Origin: Comamonadaceae bacterium CG12_big_fil_rev_8_21_14_0_65_59_15
GTDB lineage: Bacteria; Pseudomonadota; Gammaproteobacteria; Burkholderiales; Burkholderiaceae_C
Direction: 5' to 3'
Length of the DNA stretch: 64,000 nt
Assembly (NCBI GenBank): GCA_002786915.1
Contig: PCUV01000114.1
Coordinates: 62,974 to 126,973 of the forward strand
The notes under the pieces are model-generated. The model saw only the letters and a list, made by a program, of their open reading frames with translations. It did no database searches and was not told the origin of the DNA. Position numbers and translations under genes: made by a program. Each line of letters opens with the position of its first letter. Positions within the stretch are counted from its first letter, which is position 1. Below are positions 27,275 through 38,793 of the stretch, piece after piece.

Positions 27275-27748
27275 ATGCCACGTCGTCGCGAAGTCCCTAA
27301 ACGTGAAATCCTGCCGGATCCCAAGTACGGCAATGTCGAGCTGTCCAAGTTCATGAACGTGATCATGGAAGGCGGCAAAAAAGCAGTTGCCGAGCGCATT
27401 ATTTATGGTGCTCTGGAACAAATCGAAAAGAAAAACCCCGGTAAAGACCCGGTTGAGGCCTTCACCATGGCCATCAACAACGTCAAGCCTTTGGTTGAAG
27501 TCAAGTCCCGCCGCGTTGGCGGTGCCAACTACCAAGTGCCGGTTGAAGTGCGCCCGGTGCGTCGCCTGGCCCTGTCCATGCGCTGGATCAAGGAAGCCGC
27601 CCGCAAGCGTGGCGAAAAATCCATGGCGCTGCGTTTGGCCAATGAGTTGATGGAAGCCACTGAAGGTCGCGGTGGTGCCATGAAAAAGCGTGACGAAGTT
27701 CACCGCATGGCCGAAGCGAACAAGGCGTTCTCGCACTTCCGTTTCTAA
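27275..27748 (+). CDS. rpsG: 30S ribosomal protein S7
   Basis: 157 residues. It starts [20 protein letters not shown] and ends [11 protein letters not shown], the standard S7 form. AGAGGTG lies seven bases before the ATG. S7 nucleates the 30S head and in enteric bacteria represses its own operon. Confidence 0.98.
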   Translation: MPRRREVPKREILPDPKYGNVELSKFMNVIMEGGKKAVAERIIYGALEQIEKKNPGKDPVEAFTMAINNVKPLVEVKSRRVGGANYQVPVEVRPVRRLALSMRWIKEAARKRGEKSMALRLANELMEATEGRGGAMKKRDEVHRMAEANKAFSHFRF

Positions 27749-27762
27749 AGAGCGGCTACTGC

Positions 27763-27881
27763 GAAGGCTTCATGCGTCGTTGCCAACCCTTGTCGTGCTC
27801 ATCGCACTGCCAGCGGGTTTGCGCCTAGCCTGAAGCCTTCTCGCTACGCCGCAGCGGTCATAAGCCCCTGCGGCGTCGTAG
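27763..27881 (+). repeat. Two inverted repeats in the rpsG-fusA spacer
   Basis: GAAGGCTTCA (27763-27772) and TGAAGCCTTC (27831-27840) are a perfect 10-bp inverted repeat with a 58-base loop. CTACGCCGCAG (27844-27854) and CTGCGGCG(TC)GTAG (27868-27881) make a second hairpin. They may tune fusA expression relative to rpsG or be a dispersed repeat. Confidence 0.55.
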
Positions 27882-27913
27882 TTTGAAATTTACAGATCAC
27901 CTAAGGATCCATC

Positions 27914-30016
27914 ATGGCTCGCCATACCCCCATTGAGCGCTATCGCAATATCGGCATTTCAGCGCACATCGACGCCGGTAAAACCACCACCACCGAGCGT
28001 ATTCTTTTTTACACCGGTGTAAACCACAAGATCGGTGAAGTGCATGACGGCGCTGCCACCATGGACTGGATGGAGCAAGAGCAAGAGCGCGGTATCACCA
28101 TCACCTCTGCGGCCACCACCTGTTTCTGGAAAGGCATGGAAAACAACTTTGCCGAACACCGCATCAACATCATCGACACCCCCGGCCACGTGGACTTCAC
28201 CATCGAGGTAGAGCGCTCCATGCGCGTGCTCGACGGCGCCTGTATGGTCTATTGCGCTGTGGGCGGCGTGCAACCCCAGTCTGAAACCGTTTGGCGTCAG
28301 GCCAACAAGTACCACGTGCCACGTATAGCGTTCGTCAACAAGATGGACCGCACCGGGGCCAACTTCTTCAAGGTCTATGACCAGATGAAGCTGCGCCTGA
28401 AGGGCAATCCGGTACCCATCGTGATTCCGATTGGTGCCGAAGAACACTTTACCGGGGTGATTGACCTGCGCAAGATGAAAGCCATCATCTGGGACGAGGC
28501 ATCGCAGGGCATGAAGTTCAACTTTGAAGAAATTCCTGCTGAGCTGTTGGCCCAAGCCAAGGAATGGCGCGAAAAAATGGTTGAGGCTGCGGCAGAGGCC
28601 AATGAAGAGCTGATGAACAAATACCTTGAAGAAGGTGACTTGTCAGAAGATGAAATCACACTCGGTTTGCGCACCCGCGCCATTGCCTGCGAAATCCAGC
28701 CGATGCTGTGTGGTACCGCGTTCAAGAACAAGGGTGTACAGCGCATGCTCGACGCCATCATCGAACTCATGCCGTCGCCACTGGATGTACCGCCGGTACC
28801 TGGTTTCGATGAAGACGAACATGAAGTGCATCGCAAGGCTGACGACAACGAAAAATTCTCGGCGTTGGCTTTCAAGTTGATGACAGATCCTTTTGTGGGT
28901 CAATTGACATTTGTGCGCGTTTATTCCGGCGTGCTGACCAAGGGCGACACGGTCTATAACCCGGTGCGTGGCAAAAAGGAACGCATTGGCCGGATTGTGC
29001 AAATGCACGCCAACAAGCGCGAAGAAGTGAGCGAAATTGTGGCGGGTGACATTGCCGCCTGTATTGGCCTGAAGGATGTGACCACGGGGGAAACCTTGTG
29101 TGACCCCAACGCCGTCATCACGCTGGAGCGCATGGTGTTCCCCGAGCCGGTGATTACCCAGGCGGTCGAGCCCAAGACAAAGGTTGACCAGGAAAAAATG
29201 GGCATCGCCTTGCAGCGCTTGGCTCAGGAAGATCCATCGTTCCGTGTCAAGACCGACGAAGAATCGGGTCAGACTCTGATTGGTGGTATGGGTGAATTGC
29301 ATCTCGAAATCATTGTCGACCGCATGAAGCGTGAATTTGGCGTGGAAGCCAACGTGGGCAAGCCCCAAGTGGCGTACCGCGAAACCATTCGCAAGTCGGT
29401 ATCGGACGTGGAAGGCAAGTTTGTGCGCCAGTCCGGCGGTAAGGGGCAGTACGGCCACGTGGTGTTCCGCGTGGAACCCAACGAAGCCGGCAAAGGCTTC
29501 CAGTTTCTGGACGAAATCAAGGGTGGCGTGGTGCCGCGCGAGTTCATTCCGGCGGTTGAAAAAGGTGTGGTTGAAGCGCTCAATAGCGGCGTCTTGGCCG
29601 GCTATCCGGTGGTTGATGTGAAGGTGGCTCTCACCTTTGGTTCTTACCACGATGTGGACTCAAACGAAAACGCGTTCAAAATGGCTGCCATCTTTGGTTT
29701 CAAGGATGCCTGCCGCAAGGCCAGCCCGGTCATTCTGGAGCCCATGATGGCCGTTGAGGTAGAAACACCTGAAGACTACGCCGGTAACGTGATGGGCGAC
29801 TTGTCGTCACGTCGCGGCATGGTGCAAGGCATGGACGACATGGCCGGTGGCGGCAAGGTGATTCGTGCCGAGGTGCCGTTGTCCGAAATGTTTGGCTACT
29901 CCACCACGCTGCGCTCGATGTCACAAGGCCGTGCCACTTACACGATGGAATTCAAGCACTACGCGGAAGCTCCACGCAATGTGGCCGAAGCCATCATGGC
30001 AGCAAGGGCTAAATAA
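27914..30016 (+). CDS. fusA: Elongation factor G
   Basis: 700 residues, full length. The GTPase motifs are [20 protein letters not shown] (G1), [11 protein letters not shown] (G2), DTPGHVDFT (G3) and [11 protein letters not shown] (G4). Domains II to V follow in order, ending with the domain V segment [20 protein letters not shown]. It drives translocation on the ribosome. AAGGATCC lies upstream of the ATG. Confidence 0.98.
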   Translation: MARHTPIERYRNIGISAHIDAGKTTTTERILFYTGVNHKIGEVHDGAATMDWMEQEQERGITITSAATTCFWKGMENNFAEHRINIIDTPGHVDFTIEVERSMRVLDGACMVYCAVGGVQPQSETVWRQANKYHVPRIAFVNKMDRTGANFFKVYDQMKLRLKGNPVPIVIPIGAEEHFTGVIDLRKMKAIIWDEASQGMKFNFEEIPAELLAQAKEWREKMVEAAAEANEELMNKYLEEGDLSEDEITLGLRTRAIACEIQPMLCGTAFKNKGVQRMLDAIIELMPSPLDVPPVPGFDEDEHEVHRKADDNEKFSALAFKLMTDPFVGQLTFVRVYSGVLTKGDTVYNPVRGKKERIGRIVQMHANKREEVSEIVAGDIAACIGLKDVTTGETLCDPNAVITLERMVFPEPVITQAVEPKTKVDQEKMGIALQRLAQEDPSFRVKTDEESGQTLIGGMGELHLEIIVDRMKREFGVEANVGKPQVAYRETIRKSVSDVEGKFVRQSGGKGQYGHVVFRVEPNEAGKGFQFLDEIKGGVVPREFIPAVEKGVVEALNSGVLAGYPVVDVKVALTFGSYHDVDSNENAFKMAAIFGFKDACRKASPVILEPMMAVEVETPEDYAGNVMGDLSSRRGMVQGMDDMAGGGKVIRAEVPLSEMFGYSTTLRSMSQGRATYTMEFKHYAEAPRNVAEAIMAARAK

Positions 30017-30030
30017 GAAACCTGAGACCT

Positions 30031-30068
30031 GGGGTCAGACCACTCGCGCAGCGATGTGCTCTGACCCC
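30031..30068. repeat. 38-bp palindrome with GGGGTCAGA ends, fusA-tuf spacer
   Basis: GGGGTCAGA (30031-30039) and TCTGACCCC (30060-30068) are perfect 9-bp inverted ends. Inner CAC/GTG and CGC/GCG pairs make the whole element fold. The reverse complement of nearly the same sequence lies after rpsQ at 36852. It starts 14 bases after the fusA stop. Confidence 0.85.
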
Positions 30069-30185
30069 ATCTGATTAGAACCTGTCTGCGATGTCGCACC
30101 CAACGCTGCCCGTGGCGATGGAATCCGTGACGACATGCAAACATTAAACCAACCCACGGGCACTGCTCTTTGAAAGACTTGAAAA

Positions 30186-31376
<1,191 letters not shown>

Positions 31377-31392
31377 TACCAGAAAGAACAAC

Positions 31393-31707
31393 ATGGCAAC
31401 CAAACAAAAAATCCGCATTCGCCTGAAGGCGTTTGATTACAAGTTGATCGACCAGTCTGCCGCCGAAATCGTCGATACCGCCAAGCGGACCGGTGCGATC
31501 GTCAAGGGCCCGGTGCCCCTGCCCACGCGCATGAAGCGCTTTGACATTTTGCGTTCACCGCACGTCAACAAGACCAGTCGTGACCAGTTTGAAATTCGCA
31601 CGCATCAGCGTCTGATGGACATCGTGGATCCGACCGACAAGACCGTTGACGCGCTGATGAAGCTCGACCTGCCTGCAGGCGTGGATGTCGAGATCAAGTT
31701 GCAATGA
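31393..31707 (+). CDS. rpsJ: 30S ribosomal protein S10 (NusE)
   Basis: 104 residues starting [20 protein letters not shown] and containing [20 protein letters not shown], as expected. The frame extends to 31369, but the ATG at 31393 is the family start. S10 is also NusE, a transcription antitermination factor. It follows tuf by 16 bases, so the str and S10 operons are joined here. Confidence 0.98.
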   Translation: MATKQKIRIRLKAFDYKLIDQSAAEIVDTAKRTGAIVKGPVPLPTRMKRFDILRSPHVNKTSRDQFEIRTHQRLMDIVDPTDKTVDALMKLDLPAGVDVEIKLQ

Positions 31708-31766
31708 TGGGTGTGCTTTGCCGCCACAGTGGATGGTCAAAACAAATAGATTTGTGGCCACGGCGA

Positions 31767-31905
31767 TTGTCATGAATTGCTGTGGCTATAATCGCAGGCT
31801 CTTCAGCCGGGGGTAACTCCGGTTGGTGAGTTTTATTAACAGTCTCTCACACCACAACGTGCGCCGCCAATTGAAGTTGCGCCGGTGAGAGTTACGGAGA
31901 AAACA
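31767..31905 (+). promoter_or_regulatory. Promoter and leader before rplC
   Basis: A perfect TATAAT (31787-31792) with TTGTCA 14 bases upstream (31767-31772; shorter than ideal). The leader has CCGG-GGGTAACT-CCGG and GGTGAG...CTCTCACC inverted repeats. The 198-base gap between rpsJ and rplC is unusually long for this operon and could hold an S10-type autoregulatory leader (L4 in E. coli). Confidence 0.5.
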
Positions 31906-32586
31906 ATGAGTCTGAGCAATCACTTAGGGTTGCTGGGGCGCAAGGTGGGCATGATGCGTCTGTTCACCGATGACGGGAATGCAATTCCTGTCACGGTGGT
32001 GGATGTGTCAAACAACCGAGTGACCCAAGTCAAAACCCAAGAGAACGATGGCTACGTTGCCTTGCAGGTAACGTTTGGTGCGAAGAAAGCTTCTCGCGTC
32101 AACAAGCCAACCGCCGGGCACCTTGCCAAAGCAGGTGTTGAAGCCGGTGAAATCATCCAAGAGTTTCGCGTGACCGCTGAAACCGCAGCGCAATACCCGT
32201 CAGGTGCCAATGTGCCTGTGAATGCGGTGTTTACGGCGGGCCAGAAGGTGGATGTGCAGGGCACAACCATCGGCAAGGGTTTCGCTGGCACCATCAAGCG
32301 CCACCACATGAAGTCGCAACGCGCCTCGCACGGCAACAGTCGTTCGCACAACGTTCCTGGCTCCATCGGTATGGCGCAGGATCCGGGTCGTGTGTTTCCT
32401 GGCAAGCGTATGACCGGTCACCTCGGTGACGATCTGGTCACCACGCAAAATCTCGATATCGTTCGCGTGGATGAAGCGCGCCAGTTGCTGATGATCAAGG
32501 GAGCGATTCCTGGTTCGGCGGGTGGTTTTGTCACCGTACGCCCGGCTGTCAAGGCTGTCGCAACCGCAACGAAAGGAGCGAACTGA
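31906..32586 (+). CDS. rplC: 50S ribosomal protein L3
   Basis: 226 residues. It starts [20 protein letters not shown] and contains [21 protein letters not shown], the tRNA-path loop near the peptidyl transferase centre. ACGGAG precedes the ATG at 31906. The stop overlaps the rplD start by one base. Confidence 0.97.
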   Translation: MSLSNHLGLLGRKVGMMRLFTDDGNAIPVTVVDVSNNRVTQVKTQENDGYVALQVTFGAKKASRVNKPTAGHLAKAGVEAGEIIQEFRVTAETAAQYPSGANVPVNAVFTAGQKVDVQGTTIGKGFAGTIKRHHMKSQRASHGNSRSHNVPGSIGMAQDPGRVFPGKRMTGHLGDDLVTTQNLDIVRVDEARQLLMIKGAIPGSAGGFVTVRPAVKAVATATKGAN

Positions 32587-33206
32587 TGCAGCTCGAACTC
32601 CTCAACGATCAAGGCCAGGTGGCGTCCAAGTTGGATGTGCCTGAAACCGTGTTTGGCCGTGCTTACAACGAAGACCTGGTGCATCAGGTGGTTGTGGCTT
32701 TCCAAGCCAATGCACGCCAAGGAACGCGCGCTCAAAAAGACCGCGAGCAAGTGCGCCACTCGACCAAGAAGCCTTTCAAGCAAAAGGGTACCGGCCGCGC
32801 ACGTGCGGGCATGACGTCGTCGCCGCTGTGGCGCGGGGGCGGTCGGATTTTTCCGAATATGCCCGATGAAAACTTCACCCAGAAGATCAACAAGAAGATG
32901 TACCGCGCCGGTATGGCTTCTATTTTGTCGCAGCTCGCCCGTGAAGGTCGTCTGGCGGTGGTGGATTCGCTGACAGTTGAATCGCCCAAGACCAAGGCGC
33001 TGGCCGCCAAGTTCAAGGCCATGAATCTTGAGTCGGTATTGGTGATTGCAGACGAGGTGGATGAAAACCTCTACCTGGCTTCACGCAATCTGGTGAATGT
33101 GCTTGTGGTTGAGCCGCGCTACGCCGACCCGGTATCCCTGGTGCACTATCGCAAGGTGCTGGTGACCAAGGCGGCCATGGGCCAATTGCAGGAGATGTTT
33201 GCATGA
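32586..33206 (+). CDS. rplD: 50S ribosomal protein L4
   Basis: 206 residues. [20 protein letters not shown] is the long loop that reaches the exit tunnel. In many bacteria L4 represses the S10 operon by binding its leader. The start overlaps the rplC stop and the end overlaps rplW by four bases. Confidence 0.97.
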   Translation: MQLELLNDQGQVASKLDVPETVFGRAYNEDLVHQVVVAFQANARQGTRAQKDREQVRHSTKKPFKQKGTGRARAGMTSSPLWRGGGRIFPNMPDENFTQKINKKMYRAGMASILSQLAREGRLAVVDSLTVESPKTKALAAKFKAMNLESVLVIADEVDENLYLASRNLVNVLVVEPRYADPVSLVHYRKVLVTKAAMGQLQEMFA

Positions 33207-33529
33207 GCCACGGAACTCAAACCCAGAAATTCGACGAAGGTCGTCTGATGCAGGTGCTGGTTGCCCCGATCGTGTCTGAAAAGGCTACGGCGGTGGCAGA
33301 AAAAAGCAATGCCGTCACCTTCAAGGTGCTGCAAGACGCCACCAAGTATGAAATCAAGGCCGCTGTGGAATTGATGTTCAAGGTGGAAGTCAAGGGCGTA
33401 TCGGTGGTGAACACCAAGGGTCGTACCAAACGTTTTGGCAAATCTGTGGGTCGCCGCGACAACGTTCGCAAAGCCTACGTGATGCTCAAGCCAGGTCAGG
33501 AAATCAACCTTGGCGGGGAGGCTGCTTAA
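33203..33529 (+). CDS. rplW: 50S ribosomal protein L23
   Basis: 108 residues. [20 protein letters not shown] and [20 protein letters not shown] fit L23, which lies at the tunnel exit and docks trigger factor and SRP. It is coupled to rplD by an ATGA overlap. Confidence 0.97.
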   Translation: MSHGTQTQKFDEGRLMQVLVAPIVSEKATAVAEKSNAVTFKVLQDATKYEIKAAVELMFKVEVKGVSVVNTKGRTKRFGKSVGRRDNVRKAYVMLKPGQEINLGGEAA

Positions 33530-33531
33530 TC

Positions 33532-34356
33532 ATGGCTGTAATCAAGATGAAACCTACTTCACCCGGCCGTCGTGGCGTGGTGAAGGTCTCGCGCGAAGTG
33601 TTGCACAAGGGTGCACCGCACGCGCCTCTGCTGGAGCCGCAATTCCAGCAGGCGGGCCGCAACAACAACGGTCACATCACCACCCGTCACAAGGGTGGCG
33701 GTCACAAGCACCACTACCGGGTGGTTGATTTCCTGCGCAACAAAGACGGCATTGCCGCCAAGGTTGAACGCATCGAATATGACCCCAACCGTTCGGCGCA
33801 CATCGCGCTGGTGTGCTATGCCGACGGCGAACGTCGCTACATCATCGCCCCGCGTGGACTTGAGGTGGGCGCGTCGATCATGAGTGGTGCCGAGGCTCCG
33901 ATCCGTGTGGGCAACACCCTGCCGGTGCGCAATATCCCTGTGGGCTCGGTGGTGCATTGTGTCGAACTGCAAGTCGGCAAGGGGGCCCAAGTGGTGCGCT
34001 CTGCCGGTACTTCTGCCACTCTTCTGGCGCGCGAGGGCACTTACGCACAGGTGCGTATGCGCTCGGGCGAAGTGCGCAAAATTCACATCGATTGCCGGGC
34101 CACGCTGGGCCAGGTTGCCAACGAAGAGCACAGCCTGCGTCAACTCGGCAAGGCCGGTGCCACACGTTGGCGCGGCATTCGCCCAACCGTTCGCGGTGTA
34201 GTGATGAACCCGGTGGACCACCCCCATGGCGGTGGTGAAGGCAAGACCGGTGAGGGCCGTCATCCAGTCGATCCTTGGGGTAATCTGACCAAGGGCTACC
34301 GTACCCGTAACAACAAGCGCACGCAGGTCATGATCGTGTCGCGTCGCAAGAAGTAA
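33532..34356 (+). CDS. rplB: 50S ribosomal protein L2
   Basis: 274 residues. The catalytic-centre histidine region is [19 protein letters not shown], and the basic N-terminal region has [18 protein letters not shown]. It starts two bases after rplW. Confidence 0.98.
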   Translation: MAVIKMKPTSPGRRGVVKVSREVLHKGAPHAPLLEPQFQQAGRNNNGHITTRHKGGGHKHHYRVVDFLRNKDGIAAKVERIEYDPNRSAHIALVCYADGERRYIIAPRGLEVGASIMSGAEAPIRVGNTLPVRNIPVGSVVHCVELQVGKGAQVVRSAGTSATLLAREGTYAQVRMRSGEVRKIHIDCRATLGQVANEEHSLRQLGKAGATRWRGIRPTVRGVVMNPVDHPHGGGEGKTGEGRHPVDPWGNLTKGYRTRNNKRTQVMIVSRRKK

Positions 34357-34367
34357 GGGGTAGGTAA

Positions 34368-34646
34368 ATGACTCGTTCTCTCAAAAAAGGTCCGTTTGTT
34401 GACCAACATCTGGTTGTCAAAGCCGAAAAGGCTGTGGCTGCCAAAGACAAGAAGCCGATCAAGACCTGGTCGCGTCGCTCCATGGTGCTGCCCGATTTCA
34501 TCGGGTTGACCATCGCCGTGCACAACGGCAAGCAGCACGTTCCAGTCTATATCACTGATCAAATGGTGGGCCACAAGTTGGGTGAGTTTGCGCTCACGCG
34601 CACTTTCAAGGGCCACCCTGCCGACAAAAAAGTCGTCAAGAAATAA
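34368..34646 (+). CDS. rpsS: 30S ribosomal protein S19
   Basis: 92 residues starting [20 protein letters not shown] and ending DKKVVKK. GGGGTAGG lies before the ATG. S19 forms a head-domain pair with S13. Confidence 0.97.
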   Translation: MTRSLKKGPFVDQHLVVKAEKAVAAKDKKPIKTWSRRSMVLPDFIGLTIAVHNGKQHVPVYITDQMVGHKLGEFALTRTFKGHPADKKVVKK

Positions 34647-34655
34647 GAGGTGACC

Positions 34656-34985
34656 ATGGAAACACGTGCAACCCTTCGCGGCGTTCGTTTGTCGGTGGAC
34701 AAAGGACGCTTGGTCGCGGATCTGATCCGTGGCAAAAAGGTCGATCAGGCCCTGAACATCTTGCAATTCACGCAGAAAAAAGCTGCCGGGATCATCAAGA
34801 AAGTGCTGGAGTCTGCGATCGCCAACGCTGAACACAACGACGGTGCCGACATCGACGAGCTGAAGGTGAAAACCATCTACGTCGAACAAGGTGCGTCGCT
34901 GCGCCGCTTCACGGCCCGCGCCAAAGGTCGTGGCAACCAAATCAGAAAACCCACGTGCCATGTGTACGTGACGGTCGGTAACTGA
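34656..34985 (+). CDS. rplV: 50S ribosomal protein L22
   Basis: 109 residues. It begins [20 protein letters not shown] and has the tunnel-lining loop [27 protein letters not shown] precedes the ATG at 34656; an in-frame GTG two codons earlier is part of that site. Confidence 0.97.
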   Translation: METRATLRGVRLSVDKGRLVADLIRGKKVDQALNILQFTQKKAAGIIKKVLESAIANAEHNDGADIDELKVKTIYVEQGASLRRFTARAKGRGNQIRKPTCHVYVTVGN

Positions 34986-35001
34986 AAAAGGCCAGGAAGA
35001 T

Positions 35002-35907
35002 ATGGGACAAAAAATCCATCCAACCGGTTTTCGCCTGGCGATCAGTCGTAACTGGGCATCGCGCTGGTACGCCAGTGACCGTGATTTTGCCGGCATGCTG
35101 GCAGAAGACATCAAGGTACGCGAGTACCTCAAAGCCAAGCTGAAAAATGCATCGGTGTCGCGTGTTCTGATTGAACGCCCTGCCAAAAATGCGCGTATCA
35201 CCATTTTCTCGGCGCGTCCGGGTGTGGTGATCGGCAAAAAAGGCGAGGACATCGAAAACCTCAAGCGCGAACTCGGCAAGCAATTGGGCGTGCCGGTGGC
35301 GGTCAACATCGAAGAAGTGCGCAAGCCTGAAATCGATGCCAAGCTGATCGCAGACTCGATCACCCAGCAGCTCGAAAAGCGCATCATGTTCCGTCGGGCC
35401 ATGAAACGCGCCATGCAAAACGCCATGCGTCTGGGTGCCCTGGGCATCAAGATCATGTCGTCGGGTCGCCTCAACGGTATTGAAATCGCGCGTTGTGAGT
35501 GGTACCGCGAAGGTCGCGTGCCGCTGCACACCCTGCGTGCCGACATCGACTACGGTACCTCTGAAGCCAAGACCACTTACGGCATCATCGGTGTTAAGGT
35601 CTGGGTCTACAAGGGTGACACGCTCGGCCGCAATGATCTGCCCGCAGCAGAAACACCGCGTCCGGATGACGAGCGTCGCCCGCGTGGTCCGCGTCGTGAC
35701 GCACGCCCTGGCTCCGATCGTCCGGCTCCGCGCGGCGGTCGTCGTCCAATGGGTTCCAACAGCGCCCCTGCTGACGGAAGCGACAAACCCGCAGAAGCCC
35801 TGGGTGCTGATGCCAACAAACCCGCCGTTAAGCGCGTCCGCAAGGTAGCAGCGCCAGTTTCTGCCGCCAGCACGAGCGCTGTGGCAGCTGACGGCAAAGG
35901 AGAATAA
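35002..35907 (+). CDS. rpsC: 30S ribosomal protein S3 with extended C-terminus
   Basis: 301 residues, against about 233 in E. coli. The core has the KH motif [20 protein letters not shown] and the C-terminal SAKTTYG-type [20 protein letters not shown]. The last 90 or so residues form a disordered Arg/Pro-rich then Ala/Lys-rich tail ([29 protein letters not shown]). Long tails of this kind occur in Burkholderiales. S3 is part of the mRNA entry helicase site. Confidence 0.97.
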   Translation: MGQKIHPTGFRLAISRNWASRWYASDRDFAGMLAEDIKVREYLKAKLKNASVSRVLIERPAKNARITIFSARPGVVIGKKGEDIENLKRELGKQLGVPVAVNIEEVRKPEIDAKLIADSITQQLEKRIMFRRAMKRAMQNAMRLGALGIKIMSSGRLNGIEIARCEWYREGRVPLHTLRADIDYGTSEAKTTYGIIGVKVWVYKGDTLGRNDLPAAETPRPDDERRPRGPRRDARPGSDRPAPRGGRRPMGSNSAPADGSDKPAEALGADANKPAVKRVRKVAAPVSAASTSAVAADGKGE

Positions 35908-35909
35908 TC

Positions 35910-36326
35910 ATGTTGCAACCCGCTCGTCGCAAGTATCGTAAAGAGCAAAAAGGCCGCAACACCGGCATCGCCACCCGTGGTAGCACGGTTGCGTTCGGTG
36001 ATTTCGGTCTCAAATGTATCGATCGTGGTCGCCTGACAGCGCGCCAGATTGAAGCTGCACGTCGTGCGGTGTCACGGCACGTCAAGCGTGGCGGCCGCAT
36101 CTGGATCCGCGTGTTCCCTGACAAACCCATTTCCCAGAAGCCTGCTGAAGTGCGTATGGGTAACGGCAAGGGCAACCCCGAGTACTACGTGGCTGAAATT
36201 CAGCCCGGCAAGATCGTGTTCGAAATTGTGGGTGTGCCTGAAGAATTGGCGCGTGAGGCGTTTCGCCTGGCCGCTGCCAAGCTGCCGCTGCGCACCACGT
36301 TCGTGTCGCGCATGATCGGCCAGTAA
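35910..36326 (+). CDS. rplP: 50S ribosomal protein L16
   Basis: 138 residues starting [40 protein letters not shown] is the conserved A-site tRNA loop. It starts two bases after rpsC. Confidence 0.97.
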   Translation: MLQPARRKYRKEQKGRNTGIATRGSTVAFGDFGLKCIDRGRLTARQIEAARRAVSRHVKRGGRIWIRVFPDKPISQKPAEVRMGNGKGNPEYYVAEIQPGKIVFEIVGVPEELAREAFRLAAAKLPLRTTFVSRMIGQ

Positions 36327-36341
36327 TCAGGAGCAATGCAT

Positions 36342-36548
36342 ATGAAAACGACTGAATTACGCCAAAAAGATGTGGCTGGCCTGAAAACTGAAATCAAGGA
36401 CTTGCAAAAAGCACACTTTGGTTTGCGCATGCAGAAAGCCACCCAACAACTCAACAACACAGACGCGCTCAGGTTGGCGCGTCGCGACGTCGCGCGCGCC
36501 AAGACCATTCTGGTCGAGAAGCTTGCGGCTGCCGAGTCCGCCAAATAA
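36342..36548 (+). CDS. rpmC: 50S ribosomal protein L29
   Basis: 68 residues, two helices ([40 protein letters not shown]). CAGGAG at 36328 fits a start at 36342 better than the ATG at 36336, which would be only two bases away. Confidence 0.95.
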   Translation: MKTTELRQKDVAGLKTEIKDLQKAHFGLRMQKATQQLNNTDALRLARRDVARAKTILVEKLAAAESAK

Positions 36549-36558
36549 GGAGCGCAAC

Positions 36559-36828
36559 ATGACGGAAGCTAAAACATCCCTCAAACGCACCTTGGTTGGC
36601 AAGGTCGTCAGTGACAAGCGAGCCAAGACGGTCACGGTGCTGATTGAGCGCCGCGTCAAGCACGAGCTCTATGGCAAGATCGTTGGCAAGTCCAGCAAGT
36701 ACCACGCCCATGACGAAAAAGGCGAGTACAAGCTGGGTGACGTGATCGAAATCACCGAAAGCCGCCCGATCTCCAAGACCAAAAACTGGGTAGCTACCCG
36801 TTTGGTGAAAAAGGCCGCATTGGTTTAA
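36559..36828 (+). CDS. rpsQ: 30S ribosomal protein S17
   Basis: 89 residues starting [20 protein letters not shown], with an OB-fold core ([20 protein letters not shown]). AAGGAG precedes the ATG at 36559. It is the last ribosomal gene here; rplN, rplX and rplE do not follow. Confidence 0.97.
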   Translation: MTEAKTSLKRTLVGKVVSDKRAKTVTVLIERRVKHELYGKIVGKSSKYHAHDEKGEYKLGDVIEITESRPISKTKNWVATRLVKKAALV

Positions 36829-36851
36829 GTGACTAGTGTTCGTGCCCAGTA

Positions 36852-36890
36852 GGGGTCAGAGCACATCGCTGGCGCGAGTGGTCTGACCCG
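36852..36890. repeat. 39-bp palindrome with GGGGTCAGA ends, after rpsQ
   Basis: GGGGTCAGA (36852-36860) and TCTGACCCG (36882-36890, last base mismatched). It is the reverse complement of the fusA-tuf element with one extra base in the centre. It lies 24 bases after the rpsQ stop, between the ribosomal cluster and a peroxiredoxin gene. Confidence 0.85.
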
Positions 36891-36954
36891 CAAAATTTCA
36901 GAATGGCTCACAATGTGGGCCGTTTTTGTTTTAATTTACATTCAGGAGCTGTAC

Positions 36955-37461
36955 ATGATCAAGATTGGTGATACCTTGCCCGCGGTGACGTTGATGGAAT
37001 ATTCTGAAGTCGAAGGTGGCGGTTGTAGCCTGGGCCCCAACCCGGTGGACGTGGCCGCAGCCAGCGCGGGCAAGACCATTGCGCTGTTTGCCCTGCCGGG
37101 CGCGTTTACGCCAACCTGCTCGGCCAAGCATGTTCCTGGCTATGTTGAAAACCATGCGGCGCTCAAGGCCGCAGGGGTGGATGAAATCTGGTGCGTGAGC
37201 GTCAACGACGCTTTTGTCATGGGGGCCTGGGCACGCGACCAGAAAACCGCTGGCAAGGTTCGCATGCTCGGCGACGGTGATGCCGCATTTGCCAAAGCCA
37301 CAGGTTTGACGCTGGACCTGACGGGCAAGGGCATGGGGCTGCGCAGCGCGCGCTATTCGATGCTGGTCAAAAACGGCAAGGTGACCACACTCAACGTGGA
37401 AGGCCCTGGCAAGTTTGAGGTCAGCGATGCTGGGACGATGCTGGCACAGGCCAAGGCTTGA
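36955..37461 (+). CDS. Peroxiredoxin, Prx5/hybrid type
   Basis: 168 residues. The peroxidatic cysteine is C55 in FALPGAFTPTCSAKHVPGYV, the Prx5 signature. SVNDAFVMGAWARDQ and the C-terminal GPGKFEVSDAGTML fit the family. It reduces H2O2 or organic peroxides with glutathione or thioredoxin. AGGAG precedes the ATG at 36955. It is transcribed with the ribosomal cluster's direction but separated by a palindrome. Confidence 0.93.
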   Translation: MIKIGDTLPAVTLMEYSEVEGGGCSLGPNPVDVAAASAGKTIALFALPGAFTPTCSAKHVPGYVENHAALKAAGVDEIWCVSVNDAFVMGAWARDQKTAGKVRMLGDGDAAFAKATGLTLDLTGKGMGLRSARYSMLVKNGKVTTLNVEGPGKFEVSDAGTMLAQAKA

Positions 37462-37470
37462 TGCACTGAT

Positions 37471-37497
37471 GCCTGGGGTGCGGGTTACCCAGGCTTT
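37471..37497. terminator. Bidirectional hairpin between peroxiredoxin and GNAT genes
   Basis: GCCTGGG (37471-37477) pairs with CCCAGGC (37488-37494), followed by TTT. It lies between convergent genes; the short T-run makes its strength moderate. Confidence 0.6.
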
Positions 37498-37978
37498 ACA
37501 GCGCCACCTTCAGGTAATGCGCCCCCGCAATGGGGTTGTGGTAGTAAGGTGGAATCTCCTCAAAGCCAAGGTCTTCATAGAGGGCGCGGGCACTTTCCAT
37601 GTCGCTGAGCGTATCCAGTAAAACGCAGCCGTAGCCTGCACTGCGGGCTGCGTCCAGGATGGCCTCCGTCAACAGCCGTCCCACGCCGCAACCTCTGAAG
37701 GCGGGTTGAACATACAGTCGTTTCATCTCGCTTGCGTTGGGGTAGTCCACCGTGTCAAGCGGTCGCAACGCGCAGCAGCCGACCCAGCGATCCCCTGCGC
37801 GGGCACCCACCAAGGCTCCCCGGGGTGGCGCGTAGTCGCCCGGCAGGTTCGCCAGTTCAGTGTCAAAGTCTTGGAAGCATAGACTGATGTCTAGGCTGCG
37901 GGCGTATTCTTCAAACAGCGCCCGCACGGCTGCCGTGTCATTGGACTCGGTGATATTCACGAGTGTGACGGTGTTCAT
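37496..37978 (-). CDS. GNAT family N-acetyltransferase
   Basis: 160 residues. The acetyl-CoA binding motif is EMKRLYVQPAFRGCGVGRLL (R/Q-x-x-G-x-G/A pattern with the usual RGCGVG). The C-terminal SARALYEDLGFEEIPPYYHN is the beta-bulge and last helix. The substrate is unknown. Confidence 0.9.
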   Translation of the reverse strand: MNTVTLVNITESNDTAAVRALFEEYARSLDISLCFQDFDTELANLPGDYAPPRGALVGARAGDRWVGCCALRPLDTVDYPNASEMKRLYVQPAFRGCGVGRLLTEAILDAARSAGYGCVLLDTLSDMESARALYEDLGFEEIPPYYHNPIAGAHYLKVAL

Positions 37979-38040
37979 AAACCTCTTTGGAACGAGTCAG
38001 AAAACCAGGTGGTGATCATCCGTGCGCGTGTCATACAAAC

Positions 38041-38709
38041 TCAAGCCTCCAGCCATGCTACAGCTATGGCGACCAGCGCGCCGCAAATGCCAAGAATCGT
38101 CAGCGCGAGAAGCCGCTGCCGCGCGCTGTCTTCAGAGGCTGGCGCGGCAAAGCTTAAGCACTTGTCGCCGGTGATCATGGGTTGAACCAGGTTGTCGCGT
38201 CGCCCAAATGCGTAGAAAATAATAGCAGAAAAATGAAGAGCAACAAGGGACAAGATCGCAAATTTACCAATGTTCTTGTGATAGAAAGTGGCCGCGTTGA
38301 CCAGCGCAGCGGACACATGTCGCGTTAACGGGCCGGCTGCAGAGATCTCATCGTCGCTCAACAGCCCGGAGCTTACCTGCAGCATCAAAAAGGCCAACAT
38401 GGCCAGTACCGATAACGCCCCCAGAGGGTTGTGCCCCACACTTGCTACAGCATCGGCGTGACCGCGAAGGTAGCGCCAAATAGCTCTTGGTCCCCGCACA
38501 AAACTGGCAAAACGCGACCAGTGCCCGCCCCAAAATCCCCAAACCAACCGAAACAGCAGCAAGGTCAACACGCTGTACCCGAACCGGAAGTGCCATGGCA
38601 TGGCCGCGCCCCCGATCTGGGAAGTGACGAGCAAGCCCAGCACGCAGGTCACCAAAGCCCAATGAAACAGGCGTGTGGGCGCGTCCCAAACCCGAACCGT
38701 GTGATGCAT
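38041..38709 (-). CDS. Cytochrome b561 / hydrogenase-type cytochrome b
   Basis: 222 residues with four or five membrane helices. It starts HTVRVWDAPTRLFHWALVTC, the conserved heme-binding His of the Ni/Fe-hydrogenase cytochrome b / b561 family. Other candidate ligands are in MPWHFRFGYSVLTLLLFRLV and LVALHFSAIIFYAFGRRDN. It would pass electrons between the quinone pool and a c-type cytochrome. It is divergent from the cytochrome c' gene 84 bases away; this pairing is common and suggests a shared role. Confidence 0.88.
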   Translation of the reverse strand: MHHTVRVWDAPTRLFHWALVTCVLGLLVTSQIGGAAMPWHFRFGYSVLTLLLFRLVWGFWGGHWSRFASFVRGPRAIWRYLRGHADAVASVGHNPLGALSVLAMLAFLMLQVSSGLLSDDEISAAGPLTRHVSAALVNAATFYHKNIGKFAILSLVALHFSAIIFYAFGRRDNLVQPMITGDKCLSFAAPASEDSARQRLLALTILGICGALVAIAVAWLEA

Positions 38710-38793
38710 GGATTCCCCTCAAGATCAGTGGATATTTCAAACTCAATAGACTGCGCTGCCCTGAAAACTTCAATTCAATTTGACGGAGATCTT

